Shown here piece by piece: positions 1-8,943 of a stretch of DNA of 64,000 nucleotides (positions are counted from its first letter, which is position 1; the number at the start of each line of letters is the position of its first letter). The DNA lies in NCBI RefSeq assembly GCF_024169245.1, contig NZ_JALJWP010000001.1:3349501-3413500 (forward strand). Reading direction: 5' to 3'. The translations under genes were made by a program, and so were the position numbers. Under the pieces are notes generated by a model. It ran no database searches and was not told the DNA's origin. It saw only the letters and a program-made list of their open reading frames with translations. This DNA comes from Pseudomonas koreensis. Its GTDB lineage: Bacteria > Pseudomonadota > Gammaproteobacteria > Pseudomonadales > Pseudomonadaceae.

Positions 1-114
1 GGTGACGTCCTGGAAGAACAGCGGGACGATCTGGGTCAGGCCGCCGATGCTCACGGCGAACACCATCAGCAGCATCAGCAGGCCGACGTTCTTTTCAATG
101 GTTTCGTGTTTCAT
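1..114 (-). CDS. ccoO: CcoO, cbb3 oxidase subunit II, N-terminal fragment
   Basis: This is the first 38 codons of the monohaem cytochrome c subunit of a cbb3-type cytochrome c oxidase; the rest lies beyond the window edge. The visible protein begins [17 protein letters not shown] and continues with a membrane anchor ending in [12 protein letters not shown], which is the typical CcoO start. A GAGGAG ribosome binding site lies just upstream of the ATG at 114. It follows ccoN on the same strand after 10 bases, as in ccoNOQP operons. Confidence 0.9.
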   Translation of the reverse strand, partial: MKHETIEKNVGLLMLLMVFAVSIGGLTQIVPLFFQDVT

Positions 115-124
115 GGCGGACTCC

Positions 125-1549
<1,425 letters not shown>

Positions 1550-1639
1550 GGTTCCCCATCCACGGTTCAGCCGAAGTGAGCGCGCAAACGGCGCGAATCC
1601 TTCGCCTGGAGTTATAGGCAGACTAAAAGCGAGGCAAGC

Positions 1640-2320
1640 ATGGACAAACAGCACAAGGCCAGTATTGACGGGGATCAATGGGCGCAGTGTGTGCGTGATC
1701 ATGGGTGGCTGTGGGATGCCGCTGTTGGTGGGGCCTCGGCGACGCTGATTCTGGCGCACGGGGCGGGGGCACCGATGGATAGCGACTGGATGAATGACAT
1801 GGCTGGGCGGCTGGCAGGGCTTGGAGTGAACGTGTTGCGCTTTGAGTTTCCTTACATGGCGCAGCGGCGGGTGGATGGGGTGAAGCGGCCGCCGAATCCT
1901 GCTGGGAAACTGCAGGAGTGTTGGCGGGAGGTGTTTGCGGTGGTGCGGCGTCATGTCGCTGGGCCGTTGGCGATTGGCGGCAAGTCGATGGGCGGGCGGA
2001 TGGCCAGTTTGCTTGCTGATGAGTTGGGGGCTGATGCGCTGGTGTGTTTGGGCTATCCCTTTTATGCAGTGGGTAAACCGGAGAAGCCTCGGGTTGAGCA
2101 TTTGTCTTCTTTGCAGACGCGGACTTTGATTGTGCAGGGGGAGCGGGATGCGCTGGGCAATCGCGAAGCTGTCGAGGCTTACACTTTGTCACCGAGTATT
2201 GAGGTGATGTGGCTGGCGGCGGGGGATCATGATTTGAAGCCGCTCAAGGCTTCCGGGTTTACGCATGCAGATCATTTGGCGGGTGCCGCGCTGAAGGTGG
2301 CTGAATTTCTCCGTGACTGA
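1640..2320 (+). CDS. alpha/beta hydrolase, KANL3/Tex30-like
   Basis: This 226-residue cytosolic-looking protein has an alpha/beta hydrolase core. An oxyanion-type segment ([14 protein letters not shown]) lies near residue 35, the nucleophile elbow reads [10 protein letters not shown] (Ser in GxSxG-like context) near residue 115, and a C-terminal GDHDLKP segment supplies the likely catalytic histidine. This matches the small family annotated as alpha/beta-family or dienelactone-hydrolase-like hydrolases; its substrate is unknown. The start at 1640 has a GCGAGG ribosome binding site. It is divergent from ccoN, and the Anr box assigned to ccoN lies inside its first 13 codons. Confidence 0.85.
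   Translation: MDKQHKASIDGDQWAQCVRDHGWLWDAAVGGASATLILAHGAGAPMDSDWMNDMAGRLAGLGVNVLRFEFPYMAQRRVDGVKRPPNPAGKLQECWREVFAVVRRHVAGPLAIGGKSMGGRMASLLADELGADALVCLGYPFYAVGKPEKPRVEHLSSLQTRTLIVQGERDALGNREAVEAYTLSPSIEVMWLAAGDHDLKPLKASGFTHADHLAGAALKVAEFLRD
1665..1678. promoter_or_regulatory. Anr/FNR box
   Basis: The sequence TTGACGGGGATCAA fits the Anr/FNR consensus TTGAT-N4-ATCAA with one mismatch. It lies 116 bases upstream of the ccoN start, inside the 5' coding end of the divergent hydrolase. Control of ccoN is inferred from position and from known Anr control of cbb3 operons. Confidence 0.6.
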
Positions 2321-2360
2321 TTTTGAGCCGGGCCGGGATTTTGCGTTGCGTGAAGATCTG

Positions 2361-2411
2361 CTCCCTTTCCCCCTCGCCCCCATGGGGGAGAGGGCTGGGG
2401 TGAGGGGGTAG
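2361..2411. repeat. GC-rich intergenic palindromic repeat
   Basis: A C-run/G-run element centred on CCCCCATGGGGG lies just after the hydrolase stop. It resembles a short dispersed palindrome common between Pseudomonas genes and may act as a bidirectional hairpin terminator. Confidence 0.5.
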
Positions 2412-2464
2412 CTTTTGATCTTGCTCTTGGGGGCATATCCGTTGCTTCGGGAGCTGCGGCTGGC

Positions 2465-2720
2465 GGTTTCGCCTGACGGCGACTTACTTTTTTACAAGCG
2501 CCTAAAAAAGTAAGCAAAAAACGCTAGCTCCTACGTTCGGCCCGCTCGCTGAGGCTCGGGGTCCCTTCGCTGCGGGATCGATCCGGGCGCATCGCCTCCG
2601 GTTTGCTTCGCTGCACCTCCTCTCGATGTGTTTGGCTGCGCCAAACGGTCGCTGCGCTCCCACCCCCGGATCAATCCCTCCACTCAGCCTTCCGACGTCG
2701 CTGGTGGATCAAGATCAAAA
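2465..2720 (+). repeat. Long dispersed intergenic repeat, copy A
   Basis: This is the first of five copies of a ~260-290 bp repeat (others at about 45690, 46236, 56450 and 56885). In order it holds a hairpin (TTACTTTTTT / AAAAAAGTAA), the segment GGGATCGATCCGGGCGCA, the conserved CCGGTTTGCTTCGCTGCACCT, a 7-bp hairpin GTTTGGC-TGC-GCCAAAC at 2630-2646, and CCGGATCAATCCCTCC before CAGCCTTCCGACGTCGC. Short open frames inside it are not conserved as proteins between copies. This copy is the most diverged. Confidence 0.8.
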
Positions 2721-2784
2721 GTACTCGAGCTAATGCTCATTGTTGAGTGGTGCGGCTTCGCCGCGGGCAGCTGCGCTGCTTTGC

Positions 2785-3030
2785 TTTTCTGTGGGAGCGA
2801 GCTTGCTCGCGAAGGCGGCCTGACAGCCGACCTGATTCCTGCGGTTGTACCCAGTCCAACTGTAGGAGTGAGCCTGCTCGCGATGACGCCCTGACAACCG
2901 GCCATTATCCACCGGCCGGACTCAATCCCTGTGCGAGCTGACCTGCCAGCGATGGCAACCTCCAAGCCGACCATCCCCCACTGATGTCCCCGATCCAAAT
3001 GTGGGAGCGAGCCTGCTCGCGAAAGCTCCC
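2785..3030 (+). repeat. Cluster of REP elements
   Basis: Three good REP sequences of the type GTGGGAGCGAGCnTGCTCGCGA are at 2791-2818, 2861-2888 and 3001-3028, with a degenerate one near 2930. They match the REP/REPIN family of the P. fluorescens group. No gene is seen in this tract. Confidence 0.85.
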
Positions 3031-3229
3031 TTCCAGACGACATCAAACCACCTGCCTGTCAGAGGCAATCCCAGCACTTAAACATCATCAAATTCCCACG
3101 TTTAAACTACACGATCCGTTACGCCATCCCGGCTACAACTCCTTGCGCCATTGCCTACGCCTACGCCAGAATCCGCCGGCTTACACGGCTATGAGGTTGG
3201 CTATATCGTTTCTCGGTCACTGACAAACA

Positions 3230-3436
3230 GCAGTGATCGGGTTTGGTAGCCCGTCTCTAAGCGTCATGACGCCATAGGCAGTCTCTGTAGAGACTCGATT
3301 TATGGTGGCCATGCGTGGGGCTCCTTCGGGAGCGCCGGGTTTCCTGCTTAGACCGGTCTACCAACCTGCGTATGGTCGCCACCCTCGTTTGGTAGCGAGA
3401 GTGATGACTCCTTATTTTTTAAGCAGGAGCTTCATC
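3230..3436 (+). ncRNA. C4-like antisense RNA leader, copy 1
   Basis: This leader could fold as a C4-type antisense RNA acting on the following gene. GTTTGGTAGCCCG (3241-3253) pairs with CGGTCTACCAACC (3354-3366) to close a domain. In that domain TCCTGCTTA (3342-3350) is the exact reverse complement of TAAGCAGGA (3420-3428), which contains the Shine-Dalgarno of the gene at 3437. CTACCAA (3358-3364) can instead pair with TTGGTAG (3389-3395). Two antisense/target pairs, one masking the ribosome binding site, is the C4 layout known from phages P1 and P7. Copy 2 keeps the pairing with different bases. The family assignment is my inference. Confidence 0.6.
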
Positions 3437-3790
3437 ATGTTCAAAGTAACCCCCAACCCACCAATCCCCCACGACCCCGCGCTCGATCCGCAAAAAGTCC
3501 AGGAAGCCACCGACCGTGCCCTCGACTACTACCTCAAACCCGAAGACCTGGCCGCTCCACCAAGTTCGCCAAAATATCGCCCGGTCTATGTTGTCGACCC
3601 CTCGCTGGATGAGGAAACCCTGTTGGTCGAGGCCTGCGAGTCGCTTTCATACGCGCATGCCATGGCCGGTAACATCGCCAACTCGATAGGCGGCCCGGAA
3701 CGCAAACCACTGCTGGCGCTGCAACAGGTGATCATGCTCAACGAATTGTTGGTCAATCGGTTGCTGGACAAGCTCAAGTTGCCTGAATAA
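3437..3790 (+). CDS. DUF6124-family small protein, copy 1
   Basis: This 117-residue soluble protein of unknown function begins MFKVTPNPPIPHDPALD. It has a proline-rich N-terminus, a helical segment KVQEATDRALDYYL, a short strand YVVDPSLDEETLLVEACESL, and a C-terminal helix ending QQVIMLNELLVNRLLDKL. This pattern is the Pseudomonas family usually named DUF6124 (related to DUF3077 proteins); no activity is known. An upstream in-frame start exists at 3302, but the ATG at 3437 has an AGGAG ribosome binding site 8 bases before it, and the protein matches copy 2 from that point. The antisense-like leader suggests translation is controlled. Confidence 0.85.
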   Translation: MFKVTPNPPIPHDPALDPQKVQEATDRALDYYLKPEDLAAPPSSPKYRPVYVVDPSLDEETLLVEACESLSYAHAMAGNIANSIGGPERKPLLALQQVIMLNELLVNRLLDKLKLPE

Positions 3791-3807
3791 GTTCGCTGGC
3801 TGTAATG

Positions 3808-4052
3808 GCCTCATCGCGAGCAGGCTCGCTCCCACAGGGGAATGGTGTCGGGCACCTAATCTGAGATCACCGCAGATCCAAGGAGTGAGCTTGCTCGCGA
3901 TGGCGGCTTGCCAGACACCAAAAATTCCAGATCAGAAACAAATAGCCCGGACAGCTTTCGCCGTCTGGGCTTTCAGGATCAAAAGATCGCAGCCTTCGGC
4001 GGCTCCTACAGTGACCGAGCAGGAGCTGCCGAAGGCTGCGATCTTTTTGATT
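3808..4052. repeat. REPs, hairpin and inverted GTAGGAGCTGCCG pair
   Basis: An inverted REP (about 3808-3838) and a direct REP (about 3877-3907) are followed by the terminator-like hairpin AGCCCGGAC-N10-GTCTGGGCT at 3944-3971. Then come two facing copies of the element AAAAGATCGCAGCCTTCGGC...CTCCTACA, with arms at about 3976-4008 and 4020-4048. They could form one long hairpin ending transcription from either side. Confidence 0.7.
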
Positions 4053-4404
4053 TACCGGTAATGGGGAGCCTGCCAGTGATGACAAATGTATCGAACACTT
4101 TCTGCCCATCACGCGCGGCTTTCTGAACATCTAGGAATGTCAGCTCATCTCGAACTTTCTATTTAGCGGGTTTTCGGGCGGGGGCTGTATTCATGCTGGC
4201 AGGTCTGCCTGACTGAGTAGTGACCGGCAAACGATAGAACGTGGCCTCAACCCGCACCAGTCGGCGCATTCTGGCGCAGGTGTAGGCAGTATCCGCATTG
4301 CTTGAGTGAGATCGTCGCCGGCGCAGACGGCCTCATCGCGAGCAGGCTCACTCCTACAGGGGATCGCAATCAGGCACATAATCTGTGATCACCGCAAATC
4401 CAGT
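4053..4404. other. Intergenic spacer without a gene
   Basis: No convincing coding region is seen here. The stretch contains one inverted REP near 4330-4360 and otherwise unstructured sequence between the two duplicated DUF6124 units. Confidence 0.6.
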
Positions 4405-4632
4405 GAAGGAGCGAGCCTGCTCGCGAAAGCGCTCTTCCAGACGACCTCAAACCACCAGCCTGTCAGAGGCAATCCCAGCATTTAAACACCATCAAATAAC
4501 CCCGTTGAAACTACACGATCCGTTACGCCATCCCGGCTACAACTCCTTGCGCCGTTGCCTACGCGTACGCCAGAATCCGCCGGCTTACGCGCCATGAGGT
4601 TGGCTATATCGTTTCTCGGTCACTGAAAGAAA

Positions 4633-4848
4633 GCAGTGATCGGGTTTGGTAGCCCGTCTGTAATGGCCGTATGTCTACGCCTTGATGCCGTCCTTTTTTT
4701 GGGGCTCGGTTTATATGGTGGTCATGCGTGGGGCTCGTTCGCGGGCGCCGGGTTCCTATTGCAGCCGGTCTACCAACCCGCGCATGGCCGCCACCCTCGT
4801 TTGGTAGCGAAGGTGATGGCTCCTTGAATCTGCAATAGGAGTTTCATC
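4633..4848 (+). ncRNA. C4-like antisense RNA leader, copy 2
   Basis: This is the duplicate of the leader at 3230-3436. GTTTGGTAGCCCG starts at 4644 and pairs with GGTCTACCAACC at 4767-4778; TTGGTAG recurs at 4801-4807. The antisense segment has changed to TCCTATTGCAG (4754-4764), and the target before the gene has changed to its exact reverse complement CTGCAATAGGA (4830-4840). In copy 1 the same two places read TCCTGCTTA and TAAGCAGGA. The paired change supports a functional interaction that masks the ribosome binding site. Confidence 0.6.
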
Positions 4849-5202
4849 ATGTTCAAAGTAACCCCCAACCCGCCACCCCCACACGACCCCGCACTCGATC
4901 CGCAAAAAGTCCAGGAAGCCACCGACCGTGCCCTCGACTACTACCTCAAACCCGAAGACCTGGCAGCCCCGCCAAGTTCGCCGAAATATCACCCCGTCTA
5001 TGTTGTAGACCCCACGCTAGATGACGAAACCCTGTTGATCGAAGCCTGCGAGTCGCTTTCATACGCCCATGCCATGGCCGGTAACATCGTCAACTCGATA
5101 GGCGGCCCGGAACGCAAACCACTGCTGGCGCTGCAACAGGTGATCATGCTCAACGAACTGTTGGTCAATCGACTGCTGGACAAGCTGAAGTTGCCTCAAT
5201 AA
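4849..5202 (+). CDS. DUF6124-family small protein, copy 2
   Basis: This is a second 117-residue copy of the protein encoded at 3437, differing at only about ten positions (for example PPPPHD for PIPHD, ANS to VNS, LPE to LPQ). The substitutions are conservative and the frame is intact, so both copies look functional. The ATG at 4849 follows the AGGAG contained in the antisense target described for the leader. The function is unknown. Whether the two proteins differ in role or only in regulation cannot be told from sequence. Confidence 0.85.
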   Translation: MFKVTPNPPPPHDPALDPQKVQEATDRALDYYLKPEDLAAPPSSPKYHPVYVVDPTLDDETLLIEACESLSYAHAMAGNIVNSIGGPERKPLLALQQVIMLNELLVNRLLDKLKLPQ

Positions 5203-5217
5203 TTTCATTGGCTGTAA

Positions 5218-5330
5218 TGGCCTCTTCGCGAGCAGGCTCGCTCCCACAGGGGATTGTCGTTGGACACAAAAGCTGTGGTCACCGCAGATCCCCTGTAGGA
5301 GTGAGCCTGCTCGCGATGGCGGTCTGCCAG
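5218..5330. repeat. Facing REP pair
   Basis: An inverted REP (about 5218-5250) and a direct REP (about 5293-5325) follow the second DUF6124 gene, as they do after the first copy. Confidence 0.75.
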
Positions 5331-5354
5331 ATGCCATTGATTTCACATAGGCAA

Positions 5355-5384
5355 CAAAAAACCCGGAAGCTTTCGCCGTCCGGG
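5355..5384 (-). terminator. Intrinsic terminator for the aer gene
   Basis: On the minus strand, CCCGGA and TCCGGG (5379-5384 and 5362-5367) form a stem followed by a run of T (the A-run at 5355-5361 on the plus strand). It lies downstream of the chemoreceptor stop. Confidence 0.6.
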
Positions 5385-5396
5385 CTTTGAAGATCA

Positions 5397-5471
5397 AAAG
5401 ATCGCAGCCTTCGGCAGCTCCTACAGGAACATGCATTCCAATGTAGGAGCTGCCGCAGGCTGCGATCTTTT
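5397..5471. repeat. Inverted GTAGGAGCTGCCG element pair
   Basis: Arms of about 30 bases at 5397-5426 and 5442-5471 (AAAAGATCGCAGCC... and its near-perfect complement) surround a 15-base loop and end just before the aer stop. The same element occurs at 3976-4048, 56748-56785, 57186-57272 and 57418-57450. Confidence 0.75.
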
Positions 5472-5475
5472 GCTG

Positions 5476-7041
5476 TTAGCGGTTAAACCGCTCCACCAAC
5501 GAATATTGCGTATTCGCAGTTTTGGTCAGCTCTTCACTCAACAACGCCGAGTTATGCGCCTGTTCCGAGGTCTGATCCGCCAGTTCCGAGATATTGCTGA
5601 TGTTACGGCTGATTTCTTCAGCCACGGCACTTTGCTCTTCGGTCGCGGCGGCGATCTGGGTGGTCATGTCGGTGATGTTGGCCACCGCTTCGCTGATGCC
5701 GACCAGCGCCTGATCCGCTTCCAGTACCCGGGCCACGCCTTCTTCAGCCTGGCGATGTCCGGCTTCCATGGTTTGCACGGCGCTGGAGGCGGTCTGTTGC
5801 AGCTTGGCGATCAGGGCATGAATCTGCCCGGTGGATTCGCTGGTGCGTTGTGCCAATTGGCGGACTTCGTCAGCCACGACCGCAAAACCACGGCCCATTT
5901 CGCCGGCACGTGCCGCTTCGATGGCGGCGTTGAGGGCGAGGAGGTTGGTCTGGTCGGCGATGCCTTTGATCACGTCGACCACGCCGCCGATTTCGTCGCT
6001 GTCCTTGGCCAGTTGGGTCACGGTCAGGCCGGTTTCGCCGACGACCACCGACAAGCGCTGGATCGCTTCGCGGGTTTCCCCGGCGATGTCGCGGCCACGG
6101 CCGGTCAGGCGGTTGGCTTCCTGGGTGGCGTCAGCGGTGCGTTGTACGTGGCTGGCGACTTCCTGGGTGGTGGCGGCCATCTGGTTGACGGCGGTAGCGA
6201 CCTGTTCGGTTTCCACGCGCTGGCGTTCCAGGCCGGTCGAGCTGTTGTGCGCGAGGGCGTCGGACTGCTTGGCCTGATCGGTCAGGTGTTCGGCGGTGTC
6301 CTGCAGACGGGTCAGGCAGGTTTTCAGGCGCGCTTCCTGGCTGAGGATCGACATCTCCAGACGCGCCTGAGCGCCACGGCTGTCGGTGTACATCTGCGCG
6401 ATCAGCGGGTCGGAGGTGGTCTGCTCAGCGAGGCGCAGCAGGCGCTTGAGCCCGCGTTGCTGCCATTGCAGGCCCATCAGGCCCAGCGGCACCGACAGAC
6501 CGGCGGCGAGGGCGAAGCCCCACTGCGAGTTCAGCGTCGCGCCGATCATGAAGCTCAACTGGCTGACCAGAATGAACGGCAGCCAGTCCTGCAGGATCGG
6601 CAGCCATTTGTCCGTCGAAGGAATCGCCGACTTGCCCTGGTTGATGCGTTGGTAGAGCGCTTCGGCGCGGCGGATCTGTTCGGCGGTGGGTTTGACGCGC
6701 ACCGACTCGTAACCGATTACCTGGCTGCCATCAAACACCGGCGTGACGTAGGCGTTAACCCAATAGTGGTCACCGGATTTGCAGCGATTCTTGACAATGC
6801 CCATCCATGGCAAGCCTTGTTTCAGGGTGCCCCACATGTGCGAGAACACCGCCGACGGCACGTCAGGGTGACGGACCAGATTGTGCGGCGCCCGGATCAG
6901 TTCCTCCCGCGAGAACCCGCTGATTTCAACGAACGCGTCGTTGCAGTAGGTGATCACACCCTTGGCATCGGTGGTGGAAATCAACCGTTGCTGAGCTGGA
7001 AAGGTCCGCTCGCGTTGTGTAATGGGCTGGTTGTTACGCAT
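5476..7041 (-). CDS. aer: Aer-type energy-taxis chemoreceptor (PAS-MCP)
   Basis: This 521-residue methyl-accepting chemotaxis protein signals to CheA/CheW. An N-terminal PAS domain (about residues 15-115) has the Aer pattern: [24 protein letters not shown] and RHPDVP, then W(M)[23 protein letters not shown], consistent with FAD binding. A hydrophobic hairpin at about 150-195 anchors it with no periplasmic sensor. The C-terminal half is the coiled-coil signalling domain with the conserved tip around [22 protein letters not shown]. Length and layout match E. coli Aer and its Pseudomonas counterparts, which sense redox or oxygen. The ATG at 7041 gives [11 protein letters not shown], the normal Aer start. 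Confidence 0.92.
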   Translation of the reverse strand: MRNNQPITQRERTFPAQQRLISTTDAKGVITYCNDAFVEISGFSREELIRAPHNLVRHPDVPSAVFSHMWGTLKQGLPWMGIVKNRCKSGDHYWVNAYVTPVFDGSQVIGYESVRVKPTAEQIRRAEALYQRINQGKSAIPSTDKWLPILQDWLPFILVSQLSFMIGATLNSQWGFALAAGLSVPLGLMGLQWQQRGLKRLLRLAEQTTSDPLIAQMYTDSRGAQARLEMSILSQEARLKTCLTRLQDTAEHLTDQAKQSDALAHNSSTGLERQRVETEQVATAVNQMAATTQEVASHVQRTADATQEANRLTGRGRDIAGETREAIQRLSVVVGETGLTVTQLAKDSDEIGGVVDVIKGIADQTNLLALNAAIEAARAGEMGRGFAVVADEVRQLAQRTSESTGQIHALIAKLQQTASSAVQTMEAGHRQAEEGVARVLEADQALVGISEAVANITDMTTQIAAATEEQSAVAEEISRNISNISELADQTSEQAHNSALLSEELTKTANTQYSLVERFNR

Positions 7042-7143
7042 GGTTTTTCAATCCGCAAGGCTTTCAAAGGTTGTCGGCGCTGACAGGTTTTTATTGAAGT
7101 TTTTTTTCAGATTTAAGTACGGCGTCGCAAAACGACGCTTGCA

Positions 7144-7935
7144 TCAACTGGCCAGCATCGGATAGGTGAACAGGCCGAAGTGCAACAGGTTCAGGCCGAA
7201 ATGCGTGGCGATCGCCGCGCCCAGTCCGCCGAAACGGTAGGCCAGACCATAGCCGACCCCGGCCAGTCCCGCCAGCAACACCCAGGTCCAGCCAGCGCCG
7301 GCATGCACCAGACCGAACAACAGCGACGCCGACAGCAGCGCGAGGTTGTCGCCGTAGGGCAGGTGCTTGAGACGACGGCTGAGTCCGCCCTGTATATAGC
7401 CGCGAAACAGCGCTTCCTCGACCAGCGTCACCAGCAGCAGATTGTTCAGCACCCAGAGCCAGGCCTGATCCGGCCACTTTGGCGCCCAGGCAATCACGCC
7501 GAGCAACAGCGCACCGCCGAGGGCGAGAATCGCGCAGAGCGTCAGGGCGAGAGCGGTGGCATAAACAGTCAGGCGTAACGAACGCCGGGCGACGATCCAC
7601 GGGCACACCAGCAGCAGCCAGAAACCCACCAGCGGTTTGTCGAGATTAAGGTACATCGCGAACGGCACGGCGTTTTCAGTGAAGCGTTGCGGATCGATCG
7701 CGCGGCCGTTGGCGAAGCCCGGCAGCCAGTGCAGCGCCAATGCCAGGGCCAGGACGACAAACAGGCCATGGCCGAGCCAGCGCGCGACCGGCACCTGTTG
7801 CTGGCGCACGGCGAACGCGGCGAACAGCAAAAGCCCGACGGAGATCAATGCCAGCCAACCGAGTTGGCCGTAGCTCAGGGCCAGTCCGTAACCGAGGCCG
7901 AGCAGCGCAAGATAGAGCCAGGGCAGCGCCTTCAT
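7144..7935 (-). CDS. CPBP-family intramembrane glutamic endopeptidase
   Basis: This 263-residue polytopic membrane protein has about eight hydrophobic segments. It carries the CPBP (CAAX protease/bacteriocin-processing) signatures: EEALFRGYIQG (Glu-Glu-x-x-x-Arg), LFGLVHAG, and a C-terminal FGLNLLHF with an Asn/His pair. These residues form the intramembrane active site in Rce1-like proteases. The physiological substrate is unknown. I chose the ATG at 7935 rather than the open frame up to 8091: it has an AAGGA ribosome binding site, and upstream codons fall into repeat-like sequence. Confidence 0.88.
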   Translation of the reverse strand: MKALPWLYLALLGLGYGLALSYGQLGWLALISVGLLLFAAFAVRQQQVPVARWLGHGLFVVLALALALHWLPGFANGRAIDPQRFTENAVPFAMYLNLDKPLVGFWLLLVCPWIVARRSLRLTVYATALALTLCAILALGGALLLGVIAWAPKWPDQAWLWVLNNLLLVTLVEEALFRGYIQGGLSRRLKHLPYGDNLALLSASLLFGLVHAGAGWTWVLLAGLAGVGYGLAYRFGGLGAAIATHFGLNLLHFGLFTYPMLAS

Positions 7936-8048
7936 CGAAAGTCCTTGTGCGAAATTCTGGAAGGGGCTTTCTACACGGGCGAGGGAGGTGGGACAAGTGA
8001 AGGTGTGGCGACAATTGGGGACAACAACGACATCACGGCAAACCCCGG

Positions 8049-8155
8049 ATCCCCTGTAGGAGTGAGCCTGCTCGCGAAAGCGGTGTGTCATTCCGCGCAG
8101 ATGTTGGCTGATCCACCGCTATCGCGAGCAGGCTCACTCCTACAAGGGTTTTGCA
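8049..8155. repeat. REPIN (inverted REP doublet)
   Basis: Two facing REPs (about 8053-8082 and 8120-8148) with complementary flanks CCCTGTAGGAGTG... and ...CACTCCTACAAGGG form a typical REPIN in the 230-base gap between the protease and isonitrile hydratase genes. Confidence 0.8.
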
Positions 8156-8167
8156 TTCGGCTGCAGA

Positions 8168-8854
8168 TCAGCGCAGGTTCAGGTTCGCCGCCGCGCGTTC
8201 GGTAATCTCCGTGCGCAGCTTCAACGAAGGCGCCGCGCGCAACCGCGCTTCAGCCACAACTGCACTCGGCGCCACGTCCGGGCTGCCGGCATTGAACGGC
8301 GGCGCCAGGGCATATTCCAGTTGCAACTGCACCAGTTGCGCGGTATCCGCATCAACCAATTCAGCGGCCAGTACCAAGGCAAAATCAATCCCGGCGGTGA
8401 TCCCGCCACCGGTAAACAGATTGCCATCGCGCACCACCCGATCCTTCACCGCAATCGCCCCCAGTTTCGGCAGCAACTCGTGATACGCCCAGTGGGTGGT
8501 CGCGCGTTTGCCCTGCAGCAAACCCGCGGCGCCAAGTACCAGCGAGCCGGTGCACACTGAAGTCACATAACGTGCCTGGGCGGCTTGGCGCTTGATGAAG
8601 TCCAGCGTCTGCTGATCTTCCATCAACGGCCCGACGCCGCCACCGCCGGGCACGCAGATCACGTCCAGATCCGGGCAATCGTCGAAGGTTATCGTCGGTT
8701 TCAGCAGCAGGCCGGTGCTGGACGTCACCGGCATCAGGTCCTTCCAGACCAGATGCACTTGCACGCCGGGCAACGAGGCGAGTACGTCGTAGGGGCCGGT
8801 CAGGTCGAGTTGCTGAACCTGCGGGAATAACAGAAAACCGATCTGCAGCGTCAT
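8168..8854 (-). CDS. inhA: Isonitrile hydratase, DJ-1/PfpI family
   Basis: This 228-residue cytosolic protein of the DJ-1/PfpI superfamily hydrates isonitriles to N-substituted formamides in the described Pseudomonas enzyme. The nucleophile elbow SVCTGS places the cysteine at residue 101, and the length is exactly that of the characterised InhA. Other family marks are FPQVQQLDLTGPYDVL, VPGGGGVGPLMED and TTHWAYHELL. I chose the start at 8854, which follows GGAG and fits the family; the longer frame to 8938 has no support. It is divergent from a GlxA-type regulator, a plausible controller. Its role here is inferred from family only. Confidence 0.85.
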   Translation of the reverse strand: MTLQIGFLLFPQVQQLDLTGPYDVLASLPGVQVHLVWKDLMPVTSSTGLLLKPTITFDDCPDLDVICVPGGGGVGPLMEDQQTLDFIKRQAAQARYVTSVCTGSLVLGAAGLLQGKRATTHWAYHELLPKLGAIAVKDRVVRDGNLFTGGGITAGIDFALVLAAELVDADTAQLVQLQLEYALAPPFNAGSPDVAPSAVVAEARLRAAPSLKLRTEITERAAANLNLR

Positions 8855-8943
8855 CGTTCTTGCTCCGTTGAAAGAAGTGGACGCCTTCACTGTAGGCGCG
8901 TAGGTTCTGGCGCATACGCCAATCACCCCACGAATCACGCCAA

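Larger units (their letters stand above)
3001..5471 (+). repeat. Tandem duplication of the DUF6124 locus
   Basis: Two long similar units lie in tandem: about 3001-4052 and about 4405-5471. Each holds, in order, a REP element, an AT-richer lead-in beginning near CCAGACGAC, the structured leader, a 117-codon gene, outward REPs, a terminator-like hairpin with the loop AGCTTTCGCC, and a pair of inverted GTAGGAGCTGCCG elements. The two gene starts are 1412 bases apart. The coding parts are nearly identical, while leader loops and spacers have diverged. The spacer at 4053-4404 has no recognisable gene. Confidence 0.8.

Noticed and set aside
2628..2894. Small open frames in the long repeats (also near 45852, 56512, 57024).
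   Set aside because: They begin at non-equivalent points, are not conserved between repeat copies, and the covarying hairpin breaks their reading.
3001..5471. Prophage remnant suggested by the C4-like RNA.
   Set aside because: No phage structural, integrase or replication gene is present, and flanking genes are ordinary core genes.
5431..7083. A 550-codon plus-strand frame opposite the chemoreceptor.
   Set aside because: The minus strand encodes a complete Aer-type protein; the plus-strand translation is low-complexity Gly/His/Arg.
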